From JAMOQA01 sp964420365 (lineage in GTDB: Bacteria; Acidobacteriota; Polarisedimenticolia; J045), in contig CAYQTA010000056.1 in assembly GCA_964420365.1 (NCBI GenBank), positions 1 through 57,991 on the forward strand: 57,991 nucleotides of DNA, read 5' to 3'. The translations under genes and the position numbers were made by a program. Under the pieces are notes generated by a model, which did no database searches, was not told the DNA's origin, and saw only the letters and a program-made list of their open reading frames with translations. Shown in pieces: positions 50,290 to 57,991 of the stretch. Numbering within the stretch: the first letter of the stretch is position 1; every line of letters begins with the position of its first letter.

Positions 50290-51281
50290 GAGGATCCCTC
50301 GCCCCGCTGCTCGCGGGGCTCGCCGTGCTCGTCGCGGCGGCGCTCCTCGCCACGGTGCTCGGGGGGACGGCGGCGGTCTCCCCCCTCGACGCGGTCCGGG
50401 CCCTGGCGGCGCCCGGCGAGGCGCCGGCCCTTGCGCGGACGATCGTGCTCGAGGTGCGCCTGCCGCGGGTGCTGCTCCTCCTGCTGGCGGGCGCCGCCCT
50501 GGCCACCGCCGGCGCGGCCCTGCAGGCGACCCTCCAGAACCCCCTCGCCGACCCGGGCCTCCTCGGTCTCGCCGGGGGCGCGGCCCTGGGGGCCGTGCTC
50601 GTTCACGGCGCGCGCCTGTCCCTCCGCGCGCCCTGGACGCTTCCCGCGGCGGCCTTCGCCGGGGCGGTCCTCGCCCTCCTCGTCGTGTTCCTCGTGGCCC
50701 ACGCGGCGGCCCGGCCCGGGGCCTCCACGGTGATCCTCGCGGGGGTGGCCGTGGCCAGCTTCGCGTCCGCGATCGTCTCCGTGCTCCTCCTCGCCACGGG
50801 GGAACACCGCGTCCACGAGATCTTCGCCTGGCTGCTCGGCTCCGCCGAGGGGCGGGGCTGGTCCCACCTGCGCCTCGCCCTCGCGCCCGCCCTCTGCGGG
50901 ATCGCCGGCCTCGTCGCCTCGGCGCGGCTCCTCGACGCGCTCGCCCTCGGCGACGAGCACGCGGCGGGGCTCGGGGTCGACCTCGCGCGGGCTCGGGCCC
51001 TGGTGTTCGGCCTCGTCGCCCTCGCCGCCGGGAGCGTCGTCGCCGTCACCGGCCCGATCGGGTTCGTCGGCCTGATGGTGCCCCACGCGGTCCGACCGTT
51101 CTCCGGGGCGGGAGCCCGGGTGCTCCTGCCGGCGTCGGCCCTGGCCGGGGGAGCCTTCCTCGCCCTCGCGGACCTTGCCGCCCGGATCGTCTCCCCGACC
51201 TTCGACCTGCCGGTCGGGGTCGTCACCGCCCTGGCCGGCGTACCCTTCCTGCTCGTGCTGCTGCGCCGCGCGTCCCGGTGA
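50286..51281 (+). CDS. btuC: FecCD/BtuC-family ABC permease
   Basis: 331 residues, about ten membrane helices. RLPRVLLLLLAGAALATAGAALQ and NPLADPGLLGLAGGAALGA are the family hallmark, and GPIGFVGLMVPHAVRPFSG is the coupling-helix segment. GTGA overlap with the binding protein. No ATPase (BtuD) gene follows: the next gene is the outer-membrane receptor, so the ATP-hydrolysing subunit must be encoded elsewhere. Confidence 0.88.
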   Translation: MRGSLAPLLAGLAVLVAAALLATVLGGTAAVSPLDAVRALAAPGEAPALARTIVLEVRLPRVLLLLLAGAALATAGAALQATLQNPLADPGLLGLAGGAALGAVLVHGARLSLRAPWTLPAAAFAGAVLALLVVFLVAHAAARPGASTVILAGVAVASFASAIVSVLLLATGEHRVHEIFAWLLGSAEGRGWSHLRLALAPALCGIAGLVASARLLDALALGDEHAAGLGVDLARARALVFGLVALAAGSVVAVTGPIGFVGLMVPHAVRPFSGAGARVLLPASALAGGAFLALADLAARIVSPTFDLPVGVVTALAGVPFLLVLLRRASR

Positions 51282-51309
51282 TCGCGGGGTTCGAGGAAGG
51301 AGACCCGCC

Positions 51310-53307
51310 GTGCTTCCGGCCCTGCCGCTGCCGCTCTCGTGGTACCTCGCCCTGGCCCTGGCCGGCCCGGCGGGGGGCGGCCCCCCCGCGCCGCAACCGG
51401 CGGAAGAAGGACCCGCGGGCCTGGTCGAGACGGTCTGGACGGAGGCCCGGGGCCCGGTCTCCCTCGCGACCGGCCCGGCGAGCCGGACCTGGCGGCTCGA
51501 TGCGCGGGAGCTCGACGAGGGGGGAGACCTGGCGCTCCAGCAGGCGCTCTCCCGGTTGCCCGGGCAGGCTCCGCCCACCGAGGACCCGGACACCGTCCCC
51601 TCTCCCCGCGGGCTGGGCGGGCCGCGGGCGGTCTTCCTGCTGGACGGGGCGCCGGTGACGACGGAGCGCAGGGCCGGTGTCTCCGGGGGGCTCTACCGCC
51701 CGGAGACCCTGGGGGCGGTCGAGTTCCTGCGCGGGCCCGAATCCCTCCTCTACGGCACCGCGATCGCTGGCGGTGTCCTGCTGGTGGAGAGTCCCTGGGG
51801 GACCCCCGGGGAAGCGTGCCACGCCCGGGCCGGCGCGGAAGTACGGACGGGCGATGGGCCGGCGTACGCGGGTCGGATCGCCTGGCGGGAGGACGGGTGG
51901 TCTCTCGCCCTCGCCGAGCGCTCCCTCCAGGACGCGAAGACCCCGGGCGGGGCTCCCGTCGAGCGCGAGGCCCGGGCGCGGAGTGCCTTCCTCGGGCGCA
52001 CGTGGCTCGCCGGCACGACGCTCTGGAGCGCCGGGGTGCGCGCCGACCGGCTCGGCGGCGCCGATCGGCCCGCCCTCCGGGAAGAGGGCCACCTGGTGCG
52101 CCTTCCCCACGAGGCGGCGCTGCGCGCGACGGTCCGCGGCAGCCGGGACCTGGGTGCCGGGGAAGGGCTGGACGTGGTCGCCTGGTGGGGTTCGAACGAG
52201 CGGGAGCTCTCCCGCCAGGAGAGGTTCGGATCGGCGGAGACGCCCGGCGGCCTGGTCGCCCGGACCCGGGCGTACGAGTGGGGTGGCCGCGCGATCCGCA
52301 CCTGGCGGGGAACGACCTGGACCGTCCGCGGGGCGGTGGAGGCGACGCGTCGGCAGGGGGTTCGGACCCGCCTCGCCGGGGGAGCTCCGGGCGTCGTGGA
52401 GCTGGACGCGATTCCCCTCGCGGACGGGGTGGAATCGTCCCTGGCGACCGCCCTCGCGGGACACCTTCGGCTCGGGGAGCGCTGGCGGCTTGCCGGCGGC
52501 CTGCGCGCGGGCTACCGGGGCAGCCGCGCGGTGGTCCCCTCGGGGCCGGTTCACCGCTCGGAGACCCCCTGGGCGGCCAGCGCGGGCCTGGTGCGGAAGG
52601 CGCACCGGGGAAGGTGGTTCGTTGCGTTGCACCGCTCCGAGCGCCTGCCGACGCTGACCGAGCGGTTCTACGAGGGGGTGACCGGAAAGGGATGGATGGT
52701 TCCGTCGCCCGGGCTCGGGCCGGAGCACGGCTGGGGGACGGAGGTCTCGTGGGACGGGCGCGTCGGTCCGGCCGACGTGGCCCTCACCTGGTTCCTCGAG
52801 CGGGTCGACGACGTCATCGTGCGGGACTTCGGCGTGCCCGGTGCTCCCCCGGCGCCGTGGGACGAAGGGGACGTCTACCGCTTCGTCAACGCCGGGAAGG
52901 GACGGATCTCCGGCCTCGAGGCGTGGGTCCAGGCGGTTCTCGGGGGCGGGTGGTCGGTGCACGTGGCCGCGCACCGGGTCCGCGGGGAGGACGGAACGGG
53001 AGATCCCCTTTCCGCGATCCCGCCCGACACGGTCGCCGTCGGGCTGGTTCATCGCTGGACCGGGGGCGCGTTCGTTCGCCTGGATGCCTGGGCCGTGGCG
53101 CGGAAGGACGATCCCGGCCACGGGGAGGTGGAGGTGCCCGGCTACACTCGCCTCGACCTGGCGGCCGCGGTTCCCCTCCTCCGTGGCCTCGCACTCCGGC
53201 TCGCGCTGCGGAACGTGACCGACCGGGAGTTCGTCCCGTCGCCCAGGAAGCGCACGCCCCCGGCCCCGGGCCGTACCCTGGTGGTCGCGCTCGACACGGA
53301 GTGGTAG
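51310..53307 (+). CDS. TonB-dependent outer-membrane receptor, probably for cobalamin
   Basis: 665 residues: a short signal-like start, a plug domain (GGPRAVFLLDGAPVTT, VEFLRGPESLLYGTAIAGGVLLVES) and a 22-strand-type barrel with alternating aromatic strands, ending LRNVTDREFV...LVVALDTEW with a C-terminal aromatic. The length is near that of BtuB. Position after the B12 permease suggests cobalamin as ligand. GTG start with GGAAGGAG upstream. The signal peptide is short and Pro/Ala-rich, and a classical TonB box is not obvious. Confidence 0.82.
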   Translation: MLPALPLPLSWYLALALAGPAGGGPPAPQPAEEGPAGLVETVWTEARGPVSLATGPASRTWRLDARELDEGGDLALQQALSRLPGQAPPTEDPDTVPSPRGLGGPRAVFLLDGAPVTTERRAGVSGGLYRPETLGAVEFLRGPESLLYGTAIAGGVLLVESPWGTPGEACHARAGAEVRTGDGPAYAGRIAWREDGWSLALAERSLQDAKTPGGAPVEREARARSAFLGRTWLAGTTLWSAGVRADRLGGADRPALREEGHLVRLPHEAALRATVRGSRDLGAGEGLDVVAWWGSNERELSRQERFGSAETPGGLVARTRAYEWGGRAIRTWRGTTWTVRGAVEATRRQGVRTRLAGGAPGVVELDAIPLADGVESSLATALAGHLRLGERWRLAGGLRAGYRGSRAVVPSGPVHRSETPWAASAGLVRKAHRGRWFVALHRSERLPTLTERFYEGVTGKGWMVPSPGLGPEHGWGTEVSWDGRVGPADVALTWFLERVDDVIVRDFGVPGAPPAPWDEGDVYRFVNAGKGRISGLEAWVQAVLGGGWSVHVAAHRVRGEDGTGDPLSAIPPDTVAVGLVHRWTGGAFVRLDAWAVARKDDPGHGEVEVPGYTRLDLAAAVPLLRGLALRLALRNVTDREFVPSPRKRTPPAPGRTLVVALDTEW

Positions 53308-53516
53308 GGGCCCGGGATCCCCCCGTTCCCCGCCGTTCGCCCGGGTTCCCCGTCGCCCGTTCCCGGGAAGTCTCCTTGGCAGGCCGGGCGGAACCGCGTA
53401 CCAGTTATGGTCGAAGGGGGCCCCGGTCAGCCGGGGGCTTCCACGTCGCGGGGGAGGACCGCAGGGAGGATCCGTACGCAACGCCGGGGACGGTGGGGCC
53501 GCGGGAGGCCGCAGGC

Positions 53517-55148
53517 ATGTCGAGTCAGGACCACCGTTCGCACGCCCGATGTCGCCGTCACTTCCTCCGTGGTGTCGTCGTCCTCACCATCGTTCTCCTG
53601 GCGCCCGTCCGGGGCTTCCCGGCGGGCGCGAGTGCTCCCGGGATCCCGGGAGGCGGAACCGACACCGGCGGCACCAACCCCCGGGACGACGAGCCGGTCA
53701 TCCTGGCCGGGGCCCGGTTCCCGGAGCTTGACGGCACGCTCATCGCCGAGACCGGGATGTTCGTCTATGACCCCTCGAGCCGGACCTACCGCCCGATCCC
53801 GTTCCAGTGGGACGAGCGGGTCGACAAGGTCTTCAACGAGGGGACGGCCTTCGAGTTTCACCAGCTCCTCTACGACTTCGACCACGAGGAGGACGGCAGG
53901 ATCGACGCCGACGACGAGCTGGCGTTCATGTACCGGGACGCGGGGCAGCGGGCACCCGACGAGGCGCCGTGGCCCCGCGGCGCGGGGAACCTCCGCTACG
54001 AGATCCGGGTCGTCGATCCGCGTCCCGGCGCCCACAACCCGCCGCGCTGGGTCTACCTGTTCACCGGGACGGGGCTCGCGACCTCGCCGGACCGCTACGT
54101 CGACTGGAACCTCCTCCCGGCCGGCTCCGTGCAGACCTCCCGCTTCGAGCTGACCTGGGAAGACCGGTGGCTGCTCACCGAGTACCGGGTGCTGCCCCCC
54201 TGCGGGTCGGGGAACGACCTGATCGACCGGTTCAAGGGACGGGCCGTGCCGGTGGAAGGGAACACCGAGGACGAGGAGGGGTGGAACGGGAGCTCCTGGT
54301 TCCTCGGGGGGCTGCTCGGCCCGGTGCGGGCGATCCGGGCCGTGCGGGGGGCCGCTTCCGGCGCGAACACGATCCACGTCGATCTCGTTTACGGGACGTT
54401 CTGGGAGCGCCAGTTGACGCTCCGGGTCCACCCGCTGGTCAGTTGCAAGCTCTACTTCGACTGGCTGCCCCGGGGTCACGCGACGCTGTACACGCCCCGG
54501 AACCGGGACGGGCTCGTGATCGACGGGCATCCGGATCCCGAGGCGAGCCAGGAGTACGTCACGTGGAACGTGGTGGCCGGGGACGGCGGCGGGATGGCCG
54601 TCGCCTGGCACGTGCCCCCGCCCGGTCACTACGACCGCAAGGAGGCCTGGATCCTCGACGACGCCAGCGTCAACGACCAGACCCCGATGAACCCGCACTA
54701 CGGGGACGACGACGACTCCCTCTACGGGGCCCACGGGGTCAAGCTGGTCGGCATCAAGGAATGCAACGTCGAGGGGATCGCGATGCGGATGCGGGTCTAC
54801 CCGCTGTGCGACGGCGAGGGAAACGCGAGCCTCGGGGACGTGATCGGCGAGATGCAGGAGAACCCGATCCGGGCCGAGGTGACCGCCGAGTGGGAGAACG
54901 TCCCGGCCGTCCGGTCGCTGCGGGTTCACCGGCAGGGAGACGACGTCGTGCTCACCTGGGAGTCCCACCCGGACGCCGACGGCTACCGGGTCTACCGGGC
55001 GAACGATCCCAGCCTCGGGTACGAGAACTGGGACCTCGCCGGCGAGACGTCCGGGACGAGCTGGACCGACGCCGGTGCGGCGAACGGGCCGGGATTCCGC
55101 TGCTGGTCCGTCGTGGGCGTCCGGGACGGCCAGCAGGGCCCCTGGTGA
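53517..55148 (+). CDS. Secreted protein with C-terminal fibronectin type III domain
   Basis: 543 residues. Basic start, hydrophobic segment (about 18-32) and a Gly/Thr-rich linker. The large middle part (about 55-440) is unrecognised, with an acidic DFDHEEDGRIDADDELAF loop like a calcium site and many Trp/Tyr-rich strands. Residues about 455-543 form a fibronectin type III-like repeat (VVLTWESHPDADGYRVYR). The similar C-terminal domain of the 38025 peptidase suggests a shared surface or extracellular context. Confidence 0.75.
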   Translation: MSSQDHRSHARCRRHFLRGVVVLTIVLLAPVRGFPAGASAPGIPGGGTDTGGTNPRDDEPVILAGARFPELDGTLIAETGMFVYDPSSRTYRPIPFQWDERVDKVFNEGTAFEFHQLLYDFDHEEDGRIDADDELAFMYRDAGQRAPDEAPWPRGAGNLRYEIRVVDPRPGAHNPPRWVYLFTGTGLATSPDRYVDWNLLPAGSVQTSRFELTWEDRWLLTEYRVLPPCGSGNDLIDRFKGRAVPVEGNTEDEEGWNGSSWFLGGLLGPVRAIRAVRGAASGANTIHVDLVYGTFWERQLTLRVHPLVSCKLYFDWLPRGHATLYTPRNRDGLVIDGHPDPEASQEYVTWNVVAGDGGGMAVAWHVPPPGHYDRKEAWILDDASVNDQTPMNPHYGDDDDSLYGAHGVKLVGIKECNVEGIAMRMRVYPLCDGEGNASLGDVIGEMQENPIRAEVTAEWENVPAVRSLRVHRQGDDVVLTWESHPDADGYRVYRANDPSLGYENWDLAGETSGTSWTDAGAANGPGFRCWSVVGVRDGQQGPW

Positions 55149-55204
55149 CGGCCGGCCCGGGGCGGCATCGCGCGCGTCCGTGGTGCCGTGCGCGTCGGGC
55201 ACCG

Positions 55205-55392
55205 GCGGGGGGCCTTCCGGCCGCCCCTTGACCCCCCAGAGAGAATCTACAGGATCCCTCCTCGCGCGGGTCGCGCAGGGGCCGCCGGGCGGCGGCCCGG
55301 GCGGCGCGGAGCGCCGCGCGTCACGCCGCAAACGCGCACGACGGCAACGTGCGCGCCCTCCACCTTCGGGCGCCCTTCCGGCCGCCCCTACA
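55205..55392 (+). repeat. Dispersed palindromic repeat, copy E
   Basis: GGCCTTCCGGCCGCC at 55211-55225, then GCAGGGGCCGCCGGGCGGCGGCCCGGG and GGCGGCGCGGAGCGCCGC, then a third GCCCTTCCGGCCGCCCCTAC at the end. Occupies most of the 295-base gap between 55149 and 55443. Confidence 0.8.
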
Positions 55393-55443
55393 GGACCCCC
55401 GGTGACGCGGAGCGGCGCGGCCCGTTGCCGCGCGCGTCCTCGA

Positions 55444-55857
55444 TCAGGGGGCGGGATCGGGGAGGACGGTGACGACGACGCGGCGGCGCCGGCGAGGGCC
55501 GTCGAACTCGCAGAGAAAGACGTTCTGCCAGGTCGAGAGGCCGGGCTTCCCGTCGATCACCGGGATCGTCTCGGCAGGACCGACGAGGCCGGATTTCAGG
55601 TGGGCGTCCCCGTTGCCGTCCTGGCGGTCGTGCTCCCAGGCGCCGCGGGGGACCAGCTTCCGCAGCAGGGTGACGACGTCCCGCTGGACCGAGTCGTCCC
55701 AGTTCTCCTGGACCATGATTGCCGCGGTCGCCCCCTGGACGTAGACGTGGACGAGCCCGTCGCGGACGCCGCTCTCCGAGACGATCGCGCGGACCTCGGC
55801 CGTGATGTCCACGAGTTCCTCCCGCTCCCGCGTCGTCACCTCGATGATCCTGCGCAT
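55444..55857 (-). CDS. YjbQ/UPF0047-family protein
   Basis: 137 residues. GLVHVYVQGATAAIMVQENWDD and the AHLKSGLVGPAETIPVIDGK segment, which has the conserved His and Gly-Pro, are the family signature (thiamin-phosphate-synthase-like fold). Biological role not established. GAAGGAG site before the ATG. Confidence 0.92.
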   Translation of the reverse strand: MRRIIEVTTREREELVDITAEVRAIVSESGVRDGLVHVYVQGATAAIMVQENWDDSVQRDVVTLLRKLVPRGAWEHDRQDGNGDAHLKSGLVGPAETIPVIDGKPGLSTWQNVFLCEFDGPRRRRRVVVTVLPDPAP

Positions 55858-56044
55858 GCGTCGCTCCTTCCTCCGGGCGTTCTCCCTCCCGGACAGCTTC
55901 CCGGAGCACCCCGTGCGGGGGCAAGGGGGCTCGACGGGATCGTCGAACGGCGGGGAGCGTCCGGCAGGTCCCGTCGAGCCCCGGGTCCATGGCCCGGGGG
56001 CCCAACTGGTTGAAGAGCAACGCGGTATTGGCCGGGGCGTCCGC

Positions 56045-56060
56045 TGGCACGGTTCGTGCT
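56045..56060 (+). promoter_or_regulatory. Sigma-54-like promoter (strong match)
   Basis: TGGCACG-gttc-gTGCt matches 11 of 12 consensus positions. Transcription would start near 56071, 56 bases before the ATG of the secreted Gly-rich protein. Confidence 0.6.
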
Positions 56061-56126
56061 CTTTTCCGGGGCGAGGCACGAAGAGACCGCCGGGGAAGCG
56101 TCCCCGGCTGGAGAAAGGAGACCGCG

Positions 56127-56780
56127 ATGAAGACGAACACGAGGAGGATCACGGGCACGAAGAGGACGTTCCCGGCGCTGGCGGCCGCGCTGGTCGCGGT
56201 GCTGGCACTGACCGGCGCGGTCCTGGCGGACGATCCGCCCGCCGCGACTGCCGACGACGGCACCCGGGTGATCGAGGGGCAGGTCGTCCAGGTTCGGCAG
56301 CAGGTGCGCACCCGGTCCGGCCAGGCCGTCGACGAGGTCATCGTCCGGACCCGGGAGGGGCGGCAGGTTCGCCTGCAGCTCGGCCAGGCCGGCGAGGCGG
56401 CCCGCCTCGGGCTCGAGGAGGGCGACGCGGTGCGCGCGCAGGTGCAGTCGCGGGCGCGTACCCGGGTCCAGGACGGGACCGGCGAGGCGTTCCGGGTCCG
56501 GGCGATGCGAAACGAGCGCACCGGGCAGGAGCTGGTCGTGCGAGGTTCCGGCAGCGAGACGATGGCGCGCCAGCAGCTTCGTGACGGCTCGGCCGCCGGT
56601 GGCCAGCACCAGTACGGCCAGGGGGCCGGAACGATGCAGGGTCGCGGCGGCCGCTACGGTGCGGGCGGCGGATCCGGCCAGGGAACGATGAACCGCACCC
56701 GCACCCCGGGCAGTTGCACCGGTGGCGGTGCGCACCACGCCTTCCGCCACGGCGGTGGAGGGGGTCGGGGACGCCGCTGA
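56127..56780 (+). CDS. Secreted protein with Gly/Arg/Gln-rich C terminus
   Basis: 217 residues with a signal peptide (MKTNTRR, hydrophobic to about residue 34). A compact domain (about 45-130) with VIEGQVVQVRQQV and VIVRTREGRQVRLQLGQ looks like an OB-type beta fold. The remainder is low-complexity Gly/Gln/Arg with GSCTGGGAHHAFRHGGGGGRGRR-like His/Gly segments that could bind metal or nucleic acid. The ATG at 56127 has AAAGGAGA; longer upstream frames would include the promoter. Function unknown. Confidence 0.75.
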   Translation: MKTNTRRITGTKRTFPALAAALVAVLALTGAVLADDPPAATADDGTRVIEGQVVQVRQQVRTRSGQAVDEVIVRTREGRQVRLQLGQAGEAARLGLEEGDAVRAQVQSRARTRVQDGTGEAFRVRAMRNERTGQELVVRGSGSETMARQQLRDGSAAGGQHQYGQGAGTMQGRGGRYGAGGGSGQGTMNRTRTPGSCTGGGAHHAFRHGGGGGRGRR

Positions 56781-56859
56781 GCGCTCCTTCCCGTCGAGAC
56801 GCGGACCGGGCGCTCCGCACCCTGGACTCCCTCCCTCCGGCCCGGTCCGCGTGACGATA

Positions 56860-56893
56860 GAAGGGTCCGCCGGGTCTGCCCGGCGGGCCCTTC
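56860..56893. terminator. Long terminator hairpin
   Basis: GAAGGGTCCGCCGGG pairs with CCCGGCGGGCCCTTC over 15 bp (one G-T pair) around a TCTG loop, 80 bases after the Gly-rich protein and 116 bases beyond the stop of the convergent prenyltransferase. Probably serves both. Confidence 0.65.
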
Positions 56894-57008
56894 ACCTTTC
56901 CACCCGCGCGTCCGCGGGCCTCCCTCGCGTTCCGGTCCTCCTTCCACCGGGGGCGGACGCGCGTCGCGACCGCCGGGGCGCGGCACCCCGGCCGTGGCGG
57001 GGCCGGGC

Positions 57009-57908
57009 TCAGGGCAGGATGGCCGGGAGGACGAGCCCGAGGGCGAGGAGGGCATGAGTGGCGAGGTTCCACGCGACGTTGGCCGCCAACGCGGGGACGG
57101 GGATCTCTCCGGGTGCGCCGCGGATGGCCCAGGCGAGGGGCCGGGCGAGCAGGAGGCTCGGCAGCAGCCCGAGGAGCGCCCAGGCGGGAAAGAGCCCGAG
57201 GACGACCGCGACCAGGATCGTCGCCGGGACCAGCAGGGCTGCCACCGCCCAGACCATCGCCGCGAGGGCCGGTCCGAGGGCGAGAACCAGGTTGCGGCGG
57301 CCTCCGGACCGGTCGGCCTCGATGTCGGGGAACTCGTTCAGGAGGAGCAGGTCGAAGGTGAGGAAGAACGACGGCGCCGCCGCCGCGATCGCGGCGGGGC
57401 CGATCCAACCGTCCTGTACCAGGGCCGACCCGAGGACCGGCAGGGCCCCGAGGCCGAGCCCTGCCCCGACCTCGCCGAGACCGACGCGGGCGAGCACGTC
57501 GGTGTAGCCGAGCACGAGCACCGCCCCGACGGCGAGGAACGGCAGCAGGGGCCAACCGATCGTCACGAGGAACCACCCGCCCACCCCGCACCCGGCCGCG
57601 ATCATCGCCAGGCCGAACAGCAGCGCCGCCCGGGGAGAGAGCCTCCCCCCGGGGATCGTCTTGCTTCCCCCGCTGAACGGGGTCGGCCGGGTGAGGTCGT
57701 CGATCCCGGTCCGGGCGTCGGAGACCTCGTTGAGGACGTTGACGGCCACGTGCAGGGCGACCAGGCCGACCAGCGCGAGCAGTGCCCGACCCCACCGGAG
57801 CGGCGCCCCGTCGGCGACCGCCGCCGCCGTGCCCAGGGCGACGAGGACGACCGGCAGGGCGAGGAAGGGAACCCGCGCGACTCCCAGGAACGCAGCGATC
57901 CGGCCCAT
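57009..57908 (-). CDS. UbiA-family prenyltransferase (MenA-like)
   Basis: 299 residues, about nine membrane helices. The two Asp-rich motifs are NVLNEVSDARTGID (near residue 60) and NEFPDIEADRSGGRRN (near 190), which bind prenyl diphosphate through Mg2+. The NxxNE-DxxxGID form is closest to 1,4-dihydroxy-2-naphthoate prenyltransferases of menaquinone synthesis; other aromatic acceptors are possible. The bases from 57909 to the window end hold no gene. Confidence 0.85.
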   Translation of the reverse strand: MGRIAAFLGVARVPFLALPVVLVALGTAAAVADGAPLRWGRALLALVGLVALHVAVNVLNEVSDARTGIDDLTRPTPFSGGSKTIPGGRLSPRAALLFGLAMIAAGCGVGGWFLVTIGWPLLPFLAVGAVLVLGYTDVLARVGLGEVGAGLGLGALPVLGSALVQDGWIGPAAIAAAAPSFFLTFDLLLLNEFPDIEADRSGGRRNLVLALGPALAAMVWAVAALLVPATILVAVVLGLFPAWALLGLLPSLLLARPLAWAIRGAPGEIPVPALAANVAWNLATHALLALGLVLPAILP

Positions 57909-57991
57909 GGCGCGAAGAGTCTACCCTCCCCGGGGGAAACGTGTCCCGGGGGAGCAGGCGGGATGCGACGGGACCGGGTCATTCCCGCGGG

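Noticed and set aside
53400..53460. Possible riboswitch-like GGGGCCCCGG...CCGGGGGC stem before the 53517 gene
   Set aside because: A single bulged stem in GC-rich DNA; no match to a riboswitch core that I know.
55989..56126. N-terminal extension of the Gly-rich secreted protein
   Set aside because: It would bury the signal peptide and contains the sigma-54-like promoter; the ATG at 56127 has a good ribosome site.

Overview
The window is 58 kb of very GC-rich (roughly 70-75 percent) bacterial DNA. It holds about 50 genes, many in tight operons with 4-base ATGA or GTGA start/stop overlaps. The cell is a diderm: it has a TonB-dependent receptor, a periplasmic-binding-protein B12 importer, an HlyD-type adaptor, a heptose pathway and many signal peptides. 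EF-P carries an Arg-tipped, one-residue-longer loop that I associate with Planctomycetes and Acidobacteria, and there is a tailed histone-fold protein. I cannot name a species; a deep-branching, mostly uncultured diderm phylum is the best guess. No rRNA, tRNA, CRISPR array, transposase or phage gene is visible.

Layout. (1) 1-2876: tail of an M14-like peptidase, then gmhB-hddC-hddA for GDP-heptose. (2) 2943-10803, minus: an envelope-glycan operon (tandem-nucleotidyltransferase protein, zinc-ribbon methyltransferase, a 1332-aa multidomain glycosyltransferase). (3) 10951-11553: a secreted protein. (4) 11711-23033: an ArsR-type regulator and a 12-gene complex-I-like operon in the order of the archaeal Mbx/Mbs sulfur reductase. 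Both antiporter pumps are fused into one polypeptide, and the ferredoxin subunit is fused to a GltD/NfnL-type NAD(P)H module. (5) 23290-23739: ArsC-like reductase. (6) 23771-31306: an apparent RiPP locus. It has a degenerate ATP-grasp, a radical SAM/SPASM enzyme, an ATP-grasp ligase and an HExxxH metallopeptidase, facing an ABC exporter, an HlyD adaptor and a 40-residue Cys/Trp precursor peptide. (7) 31536-46438: symporter, EF-P, Nif3-like, RocD, AIM24-like, rubrerythrin-like, M64-like peptidase, TPR protein, CinA-like domain, membrane protein, histone, lipoprotein, TMTC-like protein and a secreted protein. (8) 46727-48329: ECF sigma/anti-sigma/Spy-like operon. (9) 48798-53307: B12 uptake and adenosylation. 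(10) 53517-57908: secreted proteins, YjbQ and a UbiA-type prenyltransferase.

How the parts fit. The Mbx-like complex would couple NAD(P)H or ferredoxin oxidation, via a three-Cys (site-differentiated) proximal Fe-S cluster, to ion pumping by two antiporter modules. It lacks the complete four-Cys NiFe site, so it is not a standard hydrogenase. The RiPP genes form a maturation and export pathway around the small peptide. Seven GG-N10-GC elements of sigma-54 type (TTGC at -12) lie upstream of genes, most of them envelope or secreted functions. A GC-rich palindromic repeat recurs five times between genes, and one copy seems to have removed the stop codon between the peptidase and gmhB.
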